Source of the DNA: an uncultured Candidatus Melainabacteria bacterium
Lineage (GTDB): Bacteria > Cyanobacteriota > Vampirovibrionia > Gastranaerophilales > Gastranaerophilaceae
Direction of reading: 5' to 3'
NCBI GenBank assembly: GCA_934692665.1
Contig: CAKUUG010000004.1
Coordinates: forward strand, 3,681-67,680
Length of the DNA stretch: 64,000 nucleotides
A model generated the notes under the pieces. It did not search any database and was not told where the DNA came from. It was given only the letters and a program-made list of their open reading frames with translations. A program made the translations under genes and the position numbers. This document shows positions 1 through 7,875 of this stretch, piece after piece (positions within the stretch are counted from its first letter, which is position 1; each line of letters opens with the position of its first letter).

Positions 1-16
1 GTTGAAATAAAATAAA

Positions 17-982
17 ATGTTATATGATTTGTTTAAAGAAAAAAAATGTTTCAAATTGATTTGTGGAGCAGGAAATGAAGATACAATAGAAGTTGAAAAA
101 CTGACAACATTATATTCAAAAGCGGGCTGTAATTTTTTTGATGTTTGTGCAAAAAAAGAAGTAATAGAAGCCGCAAAACGTGGTTTAAAAAGAGCAGGAA
201 TAGAAAAAGACAGATATTTGTGCATCAGTGTCGGTGCAGAATCTGACCAACATTTCTGCAAAGCAAATATAAAAGACGATTGTATTAAATGTGGAAAATG
301 TAAAAACGCCTGTGAACAAAGTGCAATTGATTTTCAAGACAATAAATACACAGTAAACCAAACAAGATGTATAGGCTGCAAAAGATGTATAAATGTTTGT
401 CCGAAAAACAATATTGAATTGTTACAGAAAAAAACCGATTTAAAAGAAGTTTTGCCTCCTTTGGTAAAATTGGGACTTGATTGTATCGAGTTTCATGTGA
501 TTGGAAACGAAGGTAAAGAAGAACTTTTGACCAGATGGAATGAAATTATGAACGAGTTTGACGGGCCTTTGAGTATTAGTATTAATCGCAGTGCTTTGGG
601 TGATGTTGATTTGATTCAGTGTGTTAGGGATTTGACAGATGTAAGAAAACCTTATACCACAATAATCCAAGCTGATGGCATACCAATGTCAGGCGGAAAA
701 GACAATTTTAAATCAACCCTGCAGGCTGTTGCTATAGCAGATGTTTTTAAAGGTTCTGATTTACCTGTTTATGTAATGTTGTCCGGCGGAACAAATTCAA
801 AAACATCAGAACTTGCAAAATTGTGCGAAGTTGAAATTGAAGGCGTCGCAATAGGTTCTTATGCCAGAAAAATTGTAAAAGAATATATTTCACAAGATGA
901 CTTTTTAGAAAATGAAGAAACATTCAACAAAGCACTATCTATCGCAAAAAATCTCGTTGATTCTGTGCAAAAATGGTTGTAA
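17..982 (+). CDS. ldpA: LdpA-like double 4Fe-4S protein
   Basis: A 321-residue protein with two ferredoxin-type clusters: cysteines 89/92/95/99 (CIKCGKCKNAC) and 118/121/124/128 (CIGCKRCINVC), each followed by proline or a short helix. The flanking N- and C-terminal regions match my memory of cyanobacterial LdpA, an iron-sulfur protein that in photosynthetic cyanobacteria passes redox information to the circadian clock. No clock gene is visible here, so a general redox role is more likely. The start is fixed at the first ATG because an in-frame TAA lies three codons upstream. No Shine-Dalgarno sequence is visible, but only 16 bases of upstream sequence exist in the window. The family assignment rests on overall pattern; the two clusters are certain. 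Confidence 0.75.
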   Translation: MLYDLFKEKKCFKLICGAGNEDTIEVEKLTTLYSKAGCNFFDVCAKKEVIEAAKRGLKRAGIEKDRYLCISVGAESDQHFCKANIKDDCIKCGKCKNACEQSAIDFQDNKYTVNQTRCIGCKRCINVCPKNNIELLQKKTDLKEVLPPLVKLGLDCIEFHVIGNEGKEELLTRWNEIMNEFDGPLSISINRSALGDVDLIQCVRDLTDVRKPYTTIIQADGIPMSGGKDNFKSTLQAVAIADVFKGSDLPVYVMLSGGTNSKTSELAKLCEVEIEGVAIGSYARKIVKEYISQDDFLENEETFNKALSIAKNLVDSVQKWL

Positions 983-1005
983 AAAAACATTTTGTGTTGT
1001 AGAGT

Positions 1006-1110
1006 AAAAACATAAACTGTGCGAAGCTGAAATATCAGACTGACGAAGTCTGATATTGAAAGCGAAGACCTTAGATAGGCGACGTTTCAAATCTTTGATT
1101 TGACAGGAGC
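1006..1110 (+). repeat. Modular hairpin repeat, copy 1
   Basis: This is the first of three tandem units that begin with ACATAAACTGTGCGAAG. The opening word is followed by a hairpin (arm AATATCAGACT, loop GACGA, arm AGTCTGATATT), a spacer containing CCTTAGATAG, and a second hairpin TCAAATC-TTT-GATTTGA. The last 32 bases (1079-1110) recur exactly at 25725-25756. No coding capacity is seen. Confidence 0.8.
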
Positions 1111-1234
1111 AAAAACATAAACTGTGCGAAGTAAATTAAATCGTTGAGATTTAATTTACGAGAGGCCTTAGATAGCCGCCGTTACGACTGAAGCGAAGCG
1201 AAAGGAGTGAAGAAATCTTTGATTTCACAGGCGG
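1111..1234 (+). repeat. Modular hairpin repeat, copy 2
   Basis: This copy has the same opening word as copy 1 but a different first stem (AAATTAAATC, loop GTTGA, GATTTAATTT) and a different second stem (GAAATC-TTT-GATTTC). The spacer word CCTTAGATAG is kept. It carries an extra insertion around GAAGCGAAGCGAAAGGAG. Pairing is preserved although the stem sequence changes, which is why I treat this as a structured element. Confidence 0.8.
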
Positions 1235-1300
1235 AAAAACATAAACTGTGCGAAGTAAATTAAATCGTTGAGATTTAATTTGTGAAAGAGCTTAGAAGAT
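1235..1300 (+). repeat. Modular hairpin repeat, copy 3 (short)
   Basis: The opening word and the first hairpin of copy 2 are present (AAATTAAATC/GATTTAATTT). The unit then breaks off after GAGCTTAGAAG and runs into the tRNA-Val gene ten bases later. The second hairpin is missing. It may lie in the primary tRNA transcript. Confidence 0.7.
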
Positions 1301-1310
1301 AAATAAAAAA

Positions 1311-1386
1311 GGACGATTAGCTCAGCCGGTAGAGTACTACATTGACATTGTAGGGGTCACGTGTTCGAGTCACGTATCGTCCACCA
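1311..1386 (+). tRNA. tRNA-Val (GAC)
   Basis: A full cloverleaf can be folded by eye. Acceptor GGACGAT pairs with ATCGTCC. The D arm is GCTC/GAGT. The anticodon stem CTACA/TGTAG closes the loop TTGACAT, giving anticodon GAC. The T arm is ACGTG-TTCGAGT-CACGT. The discriminator A is followed by an encoded CCA, unlike the tRNA-Met and tRNA-Phe genes further on. Confidence 0.95.
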
Positions 1387-1387
1387 T

Positions 1388-1416
1388 AAAAGAGCCTTTT
1401 TAAAAAAGGCTCTTTT
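1388..1416 (+). terminator. Intrinsic terminator after tRNA-Val
   Basis: An AAAAGAGCC / GGCTCTTTT hairpin with A/T-rich flanks starts two bases after the tRNA CCA end. Confidence 0.8.
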
Positions 1417-1417
1417 A

Positions 1418-1595
1418 ATATGCAAAACCATGACTTAAAAAAGTCTGCATGTTACAGATTTTTTGAAAAAATGTCAATAATTTGGTAACAAAATTTTACA
1501 AACAAGTCTATACTTTTTACATTCACTATGTTAAAATATAAATAGCTCATCTACCATTCGAAAAGATATTAGTGTAGAAAGAGTGTCGAATCCGC
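1418..1595. other. Non-coding gap between tRNA-Val and the accessory pair
   Basis: No gene is seen. The gap contains a TAAAAT box at 1532-1537 and, at 1592-1609, a CCGCC/GGCGG hairpin followed on the plus strand by a T-rich stretch. A short plus-strand RNA ending there is conceivable but no -35 box is convincing. The hairpin overlaps the 3' end of the minus-strand gene. Confidence 0.4.
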
Positions 1596-2120
1596 CTATT
1601 TACGGGCGGTTTCTGCTTTTAGATATTTTTCGTATGATTTTTGCAGTTGTCTTTTTTTGTGTTTGTATTTTACGGGGTAAGAAGTTATAAATACGTAATA
1701 ATTAGGTGCTTCTCTAAGAATTATTACAAAATCTTTTTCTTCAAACCAAATAACCAGATTTTTTCTATTTTTTGAACGTTCTTCTCTAAAAATTTTTAAT
1801 CCGACATATTGTGATTCAATGATTGCCCTATTCCAAGCGATTCTTTCACATCTATCTTTTGCAAAATCTCTAGAAGTATTGCCATTTTCGTCTTTTGTGT
1901 CTTCAGTTGTCATGTGGTGAAATGTTTGCGGTTTTCCATTTACCATCGGTTCTTTTTGCAATCCGATATGTTTGCCGTTGAAAATAGGTCTCGAATTTAT
2001 AAAATCTTTTTTAAACATTTCAAAAACTTGTTCATAATAATCTTCAAATGGGATATTTTCGTCGTGTTCAAACAACTTTGGCAACCAAGAAAAATTAAAA
2101 TTCATTACATTCGTTTCCAT
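1596..2120 (-). CDS. Small protein paired with the DUF3800 gene
   Basis: A 174-residue soluble protein, rich in charged and aromatic residues. It has no signal peptide or membrane segment. The C-terminal half has a run of the type ERIAWNRAIIE ... NLVIWFEEKDFVIILRE ... YVFITSYPV followed by a basic tail. From memory, small proteins with this pattern occur beside DUF3800 genes. The alternating strands plus conserved W/R could suit a RelE/barnase-like (BECR) RNase fold, but this is a weak structural guess. The start lies inside the last codons of the upstream gene (26-base overlap), so the two are almost certainly co-translated. The function is unknown. Confidence 0.7.
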   Translation of the reverse strand: METNVMNFNFSWLPKLFEHDENIPFEDYYEQVFEMFKKDFINSRPIFNGKHIGLQKEPMVNGKPQTFHHMTTEDTKDENGNTSRDFAKDRCERIAWNRAIIESQYVGLKIFREERSKNRKNLVIWFEEKDFVIILREAPNYYVFITSYPVKYKHKKRQLQKSYEKYLKAETARK

Positions 2121-2832
2121 TCCATCTGAATAAATTAAATTTTTCTTCTCTTAATAGTGTTGATTTTGTTAGTATGTAACCCCTTTCGTTAATTCTTGAT
2201 ATGATTCTTTTTTTGGCAATACTGGTGGTTTTTTGTCTATTTTCATAAGAAATAGCACCTATAATCAAATCTGACAATTGAACCAACTCTACTTGGTGTG
2301 ATTTTACTTCTTGAATTTTATTGATTATTTTTCCTTTAAAAGAGTATTGTTGCGACAGTTTTTTCTCTAAGCACTCTTTTAATTTTTCGATTTTTTTTGA
2401 GCCATTGGTATCCTTTATATCCAAATAAATATTGTATGTATTATATGGTTTAAATACTGTTTTTAGCATTGTGTAATACATTTTGTAGTAAAATTCGTCA
2501 AATTCCTCTGTATTGTTGAATTTGAGAGAATCTTTGTTTGGGACAAAAAGACTTCTGAATGTCAAATCCGAATTGTCAAAAAAGTAATCAATCACATCTA
2601 TATAGAAGTTTAGTTTGCCGGATGAAACTTTTGTCCATTTCATTTCAAATCTGTTTTTTTCTACATATTTGTTTTTTAGGTTATATTTTTGTTTTATTTC
2701 TCTTATTCTTTTGAATATTTCTTTTGTTTTATTATTTGGACAAATAATTCCGCCCCAAACCATAACTTTTTGTTTGTCATTTTGCAGATGGCAGCTTTCA
2801 TCACAATAAATATTTATTTCACTTGACTCCAT
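2095..2832 (-). CDS. DUF3800 domain protein
   Basis: A 245-residue protein with the hallmarks of DUF3800, an RNase H-like fold family. The N-terminal strand IYCDESCH supplies an early Asp/Glu. The middle is Lys-rich. A late LVQLSDLIIGAI segment supplies another acidic position. DUF3800 proteins are widespread in accessory and phage-like regions and their activity is not settled, though a metal-dependent nuclease role has been suggested by the fold. The ribosome site AAAGGA lies about 8 bases before the ATG. The downstream 174-residue gene overlaps it, so the pair forms a two-gene module. Nothing resembling a transposase or phage gene lies nearby. Confidence 0.75.
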   Translation of the reverse strand: MESSEINIYCDESCHLQNDKQKVMVWGGIICPNNKTKEIFKRIREIKQKYNLKNKYVEKNRFEMKWTKVSSGKLNFYIDVIDYFFDNSDLTFRSLFVPNKDSLKFNNTEEFDEFYYKMYYTMLKTVFKPYNTYNIYLDIKDTNGSKKIEKLKECLEKKLSQQYSFKGKIINKIQEVKSHQVELVQLSDLIIGAISYENRQKTTSIAKKRIISRINERGYILTKSTLLREEKFNLFRWNGNECNEF

Positions 2833-2859
2833 AAAATCGTCCTTTTTTTTATTTTTTCT

Positions 2860-2865
2860 ATTATA
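2860..2865 (-). promoter_or_regulatory. -10 box for the DUF3800 pair
   Basis: On the minus strand there is a perfect TATAAT, 28 bases before the ATG at 2832. The expected -35 region (around 2883-2888) is weak. The rest of the gap from 2866 to 3019 is AT-rich and shows no gene. Confidence 0.55.
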
Positions 2866-3019
2866 GCATACAAAAAGGGCATGTTCTACTGATTCTGCTT
2901 GTCCTAGCGTTGTAAAAAAAACTATAAAAAGATAAGTTATATTTTTTTAAATAGAAGAGTATTTGTGAACTATTTTTCATCAAAAAGCGTTTAGAATCTT
3001 TGTGATTTAAAAAAATGCT

Positions 3020-3283
3020 CTAGTTATCTATTTCTGTTGTTGATGAATTTATTGACAATTCGGCAATGAGTCTTGAAACTTCGTAGCCTGAAACCATTAC
3101 TTCTAAAATAAGTTGCGAATTAATAAGAATTTTGTCGCCATATTCCATAGTATCAGGATTTAAGCACAAAAATTCAACAAAATCTTCTCCAACATAGAGA
3201 ATTTTGCCAAATTCTGCTGCCGTTGCCCAACGCATGAATACGACTGTTTTTTCAAATAATTTTAGTTTTTGTATCATCCTCAT
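3020..3283 (-). CDS. Small conserved-looking protein, unknown function
   Basis: An 87-residue soluble protein with a dense run of beta-strand-like segments (KTVVFMRWATAAEFGKILYV, DKILINSQLILEVMV). This would fit a small beta-barrel of SH3/Sm type, but I recognise no family. It is divergent from the acyltransferase gene, with only 23 bases between the two most likely starts. A TATCAT box sits six bases before the ATG, so the mRNA is probably leaderless; no Shine-Dalgarno sequence is present. The codon use resembles its neighbours, so I regard it as a real gene. Confidence 0.6.
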   Translation of the reverse strand: MRMIQKLKLFEKTVVFMRWATAAEFGKILYVGEDFVEFLCLNPDTMEYGDKILINSQLILEVMVSGYEVSRLIAELSINSSTTEIDN

Positions 3284-3289
3284 ATATAC

Positions 3290-3299
3290 ATGATATGAT
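3290..3299. promoter_or_regulatory. Back-to-back overlapping -10 boxes
   Basis: A minus-strand TATCAT (3290-3295) and a plus-strand TATGAT (3294-3299) overlap by two bases. Each lies 6-7 bases before an ATG (3283 minus, 3307 plus). Both transcripts would start at or next to the start codon. Transcription from one should exclude the other. Confidence 0.5.
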
Positions 3300-3306
3300 T
3301 TTATTT

Positions 3307-3960
3307 ATGAAAGTCAATTTTGTTAATGATAATTGTAACATTGTAAATGATGGCAAAACCAATATGAAGCTAGATCTTGAAATGCTTGATTTTGCAATCA
3401 AAAACAAGATTGATTATGCGATGGTAAGGTTTTATCAATGGTATCCAAAGTGTATTAGTCTCGGAAAAAATCAAAAAAATGACATAAAAAACACTGATAT
3501 CGATATCGTTACACGTCCGAGCGGCGGAAGAGCATTGTTGCATGATAGAGAATTGACTTATTGTTTTGTTTCACCTGTTTTTAAAGACAGCATTATAGAA
3601 AGTTACAAAGACATCTCGAACGGATTGATTTTGGGGTTTAGGAAACTCGGGATAGAGCTTTCTTATGGTTCAAATGAAAAGAAGAATCTTGCTTACTGTA
3701 TGAATATTTCAACAGGTGCAGATGTTTCATACAAAAACAAAAAATTCATAGGTTCTGCTCAATATAGAAGCAGAGGTTATCTTTTGCAGCATGGTTCTAT
3801 CCCTTATGAATTGGATTTTGATTTGATAGATAAAATTTTTAACCAAAAAACCTTAAAAGAAAATATTGTTACATTGAACGAAATAAATCCGAACCTTTCA
3901 ACAAAACAAATAATAGAAGCATTAAAAGAAGGATTTGTTGAATATTTTTCAGCTATTTAA
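3307..3960 (+). CDS. Lipoate/octanoate protein transferase (LipM/LplA family)
   Basis: A 217-residue member of the biotin/lipoate ligase fold (BPL_LplA_LipB). The diagnostic motifs are RPSGGRALLHDRELTY and, further on, KKFIGSAQYRSRGYLLQHGSI, which contains the conserved lysine of the acyl-binding pocket. A cysteine in YCMNIS precedes this motif, where LipM-type octanoyltransferases carry their nucleophile, so transfer of octanoyl groups to GcvH or E2 domains is plausible. An LplA-like ligase remains possible because the C-terminal ligase domain is absent in both cases. I chose the ATG at 3307 because a -10 box ends seven bases upstream; an ATG at 3295 lies inside that box. Its end overlaps the convergent gene by 12 bases. 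Confidence 0.75.
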   Translation: MKVNFVNDNCNIVNDGKTNMKLDLEMLDFAIKNKIDYAMVRFYQWYPKCISLGKNQKNDIKNTDIDIVTRPSGGRALLHDRELTYCFVSPVFKDSIIESYKDISNGLILGFRKLGIELSYGSNEKKNLAYCMNISTGADVSYKNKKFIGSAQYRSRGYLLQHGSIPYELDFDLIDKIFNQKTLKENIVTLNEINPNLSTKQIIEALKEGFVEYFSAI

Positions 3961-5943
3961 AATTTCGTTAATTTTTGCTATTGTTTTTGGAAAATACCAA
4001 GCCAAATACTGCGAACGTGTATAAGAATCACTGCCTCTTTCTCCATAATCAGAAAGAAGAATATTTGTTTCTGCAACAAATTCTTTTAATGCCATAGAGT
4101 TTTCTTCTTCAATATCGTTTATGTCTTCTTCTTCATCATACGAATCGAAATTTTCGTAATATTCGTCCATATAATTTTCGCTATCATTATTATCCAAATA
4201 CATTCCAAGACTAGAAGGCAAGAAATAACCGATTATTTCTTGGGATGCTGTTGGGTATTCTTTTAAAAATTCTTTTAATTCTCTGCTATAAATATCAATC
4301 AGTTCTTTATTTCCACTGATTTTGCCAAAGTCTTCATTATCATCATCATAATCCAGAGAATGCATTACTTCATGGTAGAAAGAAGCGGAATTTATGCCGA
4401 TATTTAATTCACTGGGAGGAATAAAACAAGATTCTATATCATCAACAATGCATATTTCATCTATTGTTTTTGTCATCTCTAGGATTTTATCTAATGGCAT
4501 AGATTTTAGCATTTCAAAAAATTCATCCGAAGATTCTTCAAAATCAGAAATTTCTTCAGATTCTTCAGGCAACATATCCGAATTAGGTATTTCATCTGTT
4601 AATTCACACAACATGTCCGAAATAGGAATTTCTGTTATTTCGCCGTTTGGGTCTTTTATTTTGATTATTTTGTTTTCATCATCAAAATCGCCAAAATACT
4701 CTTTTGAATTTATGGTAGTTTTTGTTTTTGTATCCGAAATTTTTTCCCAAGTTCTGTTTATATCGAGCAAAGTTTCGCCATTGTCATCTTTGATTTTGTA
4801 TTTGTATAATTTTGATATTGTTTTTCCGTTTTCGTCTGTTTTTTGGATATATTCTCTTTTTGTATTTGTGTCTTTGTAATTAAAATCTTCCGAAAATTTT
4901 GTAGAATTTCCGTCCTTTTCAACAGTTGCTATTTTCTTGCCTGAAATTTCTCCATTTTTTATCATTTTAATTACATCAAAATCTTCCGGATAATCATGCA
5001 AATCAAACTCTTCTATTTCATAAACCCCGCTTAACAAATCTGATTTATGAGTGTAGATAATTTTTCTCGGCTCGTCTGTTGCTTTGTCTTTTATGACTTC
5101 TATCTGCTCTTCTACATTCGGATCATAAGCAAAATCAAAAGTAGAAACGCCGCTCGTCTGCATTTGGACAGTTCTATTTGCATTATAATCCCAGCTGTGA
5201 ACATTTCCATCGGGGTCTTTTTGTGTTGTTGTTTTTATTATGTCGCCTGTTGGCGGAAGTGTGATTGTTTTTAGTATTTTTGTGCCGTTTTTTAAATTTA
5301 TGATTTTTGAAGCAACAAGAGAACTTTCTCCATTGTCTGCTCTTGTATATGCGATTCTATAACCTTTGCCTACTTCATCTAAAAAATTATTGACTCTTTT
5401 TTTATCCATATAACTGTCTACATAAGATATAACAGGATCTGTTGCACCTTTTTTGTACAATCTTGAAACATCATTGTCACGATTAAGCACTTCTTGAATA
5501 CAATCACAAATACCATAAGACACGCAGAAGCTTGCTTGGTGCGGATTTACGTTTTGTTTCAATAGGTTTTTGTACTGTTGCATTTGGTCTTCATCAAAGT
5601 TGACCGTTTCTTCAACATCAGACAAAGAAAGCAAACCCGAAGTCAAAAAATCAAATACTTCTTTATCTTTGATTTTTTTTGCAAATTCTTCCAACAATTC
5701 AGGTTTTAACCTAGAAACAGGCATCAAATCTTTTGTTGTTATTGATTGATTTTCGAGCAAAAGCTTCACTGTTTCATTATTTTTCAAAAAACCAAGATTC
5801 TTTTCGCATTCTTCTTCATATCCGGAAAAAGAAATATTTTTTTGAAAAACATCATTAGCTATTGTTTGTTTTAGAGGTTTTTGTGCTATGTTTTTAGCAA
5901 TTTTTGAATATTTTAACGTATTTGTGATGGCATTTATTTTCAT
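3949..5943 (-). CDS. Large protein with C-terminal HExxH metalloprotease-like domain
   Basis: A 664-residue protein. Near residue 35 is NISFSG, a short motif type that I associate with Gastranaerophilales proteins. Residues 190-430 contain imperfect beta-rich repeats (DENGKT, DDNGET, DPNGE) resembling YwqK/RHS-type strands. At 524-528 is HEVMH followed by SLDYDDD, a zinc-binding HExxH helix. About 100 residues later is EFVAE, which could supply the third, glutamate ligand. The arrangement resembles gluzincin-type toxin proteases, but I cannot name a family. There is no clear signal peptide or Shine-Dalgarno sequence. It is an acidic, likely exported or surface-active enzyme, by inference only. 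Confidence 0.7.
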   Translation of the reverse strand: MKINAITNTLKYSKIAKNIAQKPLKQTIANDVFQKNISFSGYEEECEKNLGFLKNNETVKLLLENQSITTKDLMPVSRLKPELLEEFAKKIKDKEVFDFLTSGLLSLSDVEETVNFDEDQMQQYKNLLKQNVNPHQASFCVSYGICDCIQEVLNRDNDVSRLYKKGATDPVISYVDSYMDKKRVNNFLDEVGKGYRIAYTRADNGESSLVASKIINLKNGTKILKTITLPPTGDIIKTTTQKDPDGNVHSWDYNANRTVQMQTSGVSTFDFAYDPNVEEQIEVIKDKATDEPRKIIYTHKSDLLSGVYEIEEFDLHDYPEDFDVIKMIKNGEISGKKIATVEKDGNSTKFSEDFNYKDTNTKREYIQKTDENGKTISKLYKYKIKDDNGETLLDINRTWEKISDTKTKTTINSKEYFGDFDDENKIIKIKDPNGEITEIPISDMLCELTDEIPNSDMLPEESEEISDFEESSDEFFEMLKSMPLDKILEMTKTIDEICIVDDIESCFIPPSELNIGINSASFYHEVMHSLDYDDDNEDFGKISGNKELIDIYSRELKEFLKEYPTASQEIIGYFLPSSLGMYLDNNDSENYMDEYYENFDSYDEEEDINDIEEENSMALKEFVAETNILLSDYGERGSDSYTRSQYLAWYFPKTIAKINEILNS

Positions 5944-5991
5944 ACCATTTTAAAAAACGTGAAAATATTTTTTTGCTACTTTTAAAAAAAA

Positions 5992-7227
5992 CTAATACTG
6001 AAAACCGTCTTCTTTCATTCTTCTTATTATTTCTTTTAAATCATCGTTTTGTGCAACAACAGACAATCTCACGTATCTGGTTGCATCTTTGTCAAATGCA
6101 GTCCCCGGAACTACGACAATGCCTGATTTTTCAAGCATTTGATTTGCATAATCTACACAATCAACGAATCTTTCTGGTATTTTTAACCACAAATAAAACG
6201 TCGCTTTTGGCATTTTTACGTTATAGCCTAAAGAAACAAGCCCATCAACAAAGCCTTGTATTTTTTCTTTGAATTTTTTGTTTTGAGAATCAATGTATTT
6301 TTGACCTTCAACACTTTCTAATAAATCAGCACTAGCATATTGCAGAACTTTAAATATGCCTGTGTCGATAGTTGATTTCATACGAGAGAGCATCGTAATG
6401 CCTGTTGAATTTCCGACTGCATAACCAACACGCCAGCCTGTCATTGCGTATGATTTTGACATTGAATAAAATTCAACGCAACATTCCATCGCTCCATTGC
6501 ATTCTAGAGCAGAATGCGGTTTAAATTCTTCTTCATAATACATTTCAGAATACGCATTGTCTGAAATCAAAATTATTCCATTTTTGTTGCAAAAATCAAC
6601 GCAATGTTGCAAATATTCTTTGTTACAAGTACATCCCAGAGGGTTGTTCGGATAATTTATAATGAGAGCTTTTATTTTGTTTTTGTCGCAGCCTTTTTTA
6701 ATCAGTTTGTCTAATTCTTCTTCCAAATTTGGCATGAAGTTATTTTCTTTGTTCAATTCAATCCCATAACCAAACGCCCCTGACGAACGTATCATTTGGG
6801 AATAAGAAGCATATCCGGGTTTTGGAACAAGAATGATGTCTTGTTCTTTTGGGTCTTCTTTGTAGTTTACGATTGCTTTTATCATGTTTGCAATACCTTC
6901 TTTTGAACCAATCAAAGAAAATACTTCTGTATTTGGGTTCAAATCTACATTGAATCTTTCTTTCATTCTGTGTGCTACAGCGTTTAGAAATTTCTTTTCA
7001 CCTTTTGGTGTAGAATATGTACCAAGAGAATCATCAGCAATGTATTCTATAGTTTTTTGTTTAACAAAATCAGGCACAGCATCCACCGGAGCTCCCATAG
7101 AAAGTGCTATTGGTTTTCTATTTTTTTTAATTAATTCAGGAGTCAATTCGATTTGACGTGCTTTGATTTCAAACATAATGTAGTTTTTCATTGTTTTTAT
7201 TTGATTGTTAAACAAATCTTTATTCAT
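5992..7227 (-). CDS. Class I/II PLP aminotransferase (DapL-like)
   Basis: A 411-residue fold-type I aminotransferase. Visible motifs are the LIGSKEGIANMI segment, PNNPLGCTCN, the DNAYSEMYY strand and SMSKSYAMTGWRVGYAVGN with the PLP lysine. The GSKEGI wording and the length resemble LL-diaminopimelate aminotransferase, which converts tetrahydrodipicolinate directly to LL-diaminopimelate and is used by cyanobacteria. General aspartate/alanine-type aminotransferases cannot be excluded. The start is supported by an AAAGGGA ribosome site 7 bases upstream. It is transcribed alone: the neighbour at 5943 has its own start, 49 bases downstream. Confidence 0.75.
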   Translation of the reverse strand: MNKDLFNNQIKTMKNYIMFEIKARQIELTPELIKKNRKPIALSMGAPVDAVPDFVKQKTIEYIADDSLGTYSTPKGEKKFLNAVAHRMKERFNVDLNPNTEVFSLIGSKEGIANMIKAIVNYKEDPKEQDIILVPKPGYASYSQMIRSSGAFGYGIELNKENNFMPNLEEELDKLIKKGCDKNKIKALIINYPNNPLGCTCNKEYLQHCVDFCNKNGIILISDNAYSEMYYEEEFKPHSALECNGAMECCVEFYSMSKSYAMTGWRVGYAVGNSTGITMLSRMKSTIDTGIFKVLQYASADLLESVEGQKYIDSQNKKFKEKIQGFVDGLVSLGYNVKMPKATFYLWLKIPERFVDCVDYANQMLEKSGIVVVPGTAFDKDATRYVRLSVVAQNDDLKEIIRRMKEDGFQY

Positions 7228-7400
7228 ACTTTTCCCTTTGGTGATATTTTTTACTGGAATATCATACCATCATTTGATTTTTTAGTAAATTTTTTTTAAG
7301 TTTTGTGTTAAAAAATTTTTTTCGGGTATTGATATTAATATGAGAGGTATTTTTTGTTAAATTAAGTGGAAATTGTATTTTAAATTTGTGTAATATAGTG

Positions 7401-7406
7401 TATAAT
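7401..7406 (+). promoter_or_regulatory. -10 box of hpf
   Basis: TATAAT, 46 bases before the hpf start. The gap 7228-7452 otherwise holds only AT-rich sequence and a short CAGAT/ATCTG palindrome at about 7425; no clear -35 box is visible. Confidence 0.5.
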
Positions 7407-7452
7407 AATATATGCCAGATGCAGATTATCTGTGCTAGAAACGGAGAAAACT

Positions 7453-7803
7453 ATGCATATTCACGTTAATGGACGTAACATCGAAATTACCGATGCAATC
7501 AAAGCATACGTTAAAGAAAAAGCAGGAAAAGTAGCTGCTCACTATGAACAAATTGATTCAATCGATGCGGTTTTATCGGTAATTAAAAATCCTTCCGTTA
7601 CAGAATCTCATGTTGCAGAAATTATCTGCAAAATAGGCGGTGAAACAATCACTGTTGAAGAAAAAGCCGAAAGTATGTATGCTTCTATTGATTTGGTTTG
7701 TGACAAATTAGATAGACAAGTGAAAAAGCTAAAAGAAAAAGGTTCATCAAAAGCAAAAACAGAATCAATTAGAACAACGACAGCAACAGCAACAGTTGAA
7801 TAA
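7453..7803 (+). CDS. hpf: Short ribosome hibernation promoting factor
   Basis: A 116-residue member of the HPF/RaiA family with the typical opening MHIHVNGRNIEITDAIKAYV and the basic helix DLVCDKLDRQVKKLKEK. These proteins bind the 30S decoding centre and hold ribosomes inactive in stationary phase or stress. Only the N-terminal ribosome-binding domain is present, followed by a Thr/Ala-rich tail; the dimerisation domain of long HPF is missing. I start at the ATG at 7453 because GGAGA lies 5 bases upstream; a TTG-type start 7 codons earlier has no ribosome site. It is monocistronic, with its own terminator. Confidence 0.9.
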   Translation: MHIHVNGRNIEITDAIKAYVKEKAGKVAAHYEQIDSIDAVLSVIKNPSVTESHVAEIICKIGGETITVEEKAESMYASIDLVCDKLDRQVKKLKEKGSSKAKTESIRTTTATATVE

Positions 7804-7825
7804 AAATAGAATAATTGAAAAAACT

Positions 7826-7850
7826 AAAGCACCCATTTTGGGTGCTTTTT
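7826..7850 (+). terminator. Terminator of hpf
   Basis: AAAGCACCCA / TGGGTGCTTTTT hairpin with a T-run, 23 bases after the stop codon. Confidence 0.9.
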
Positions 7851-7875
7851 AAGTAGAATATTTAAAAAAATGAAA

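Noticed and set aside
1006..1300. CRISPR array
   Set aside because: Units are 105-124 bases with internal hairpins, and no short unique spacers or cas genes are present.
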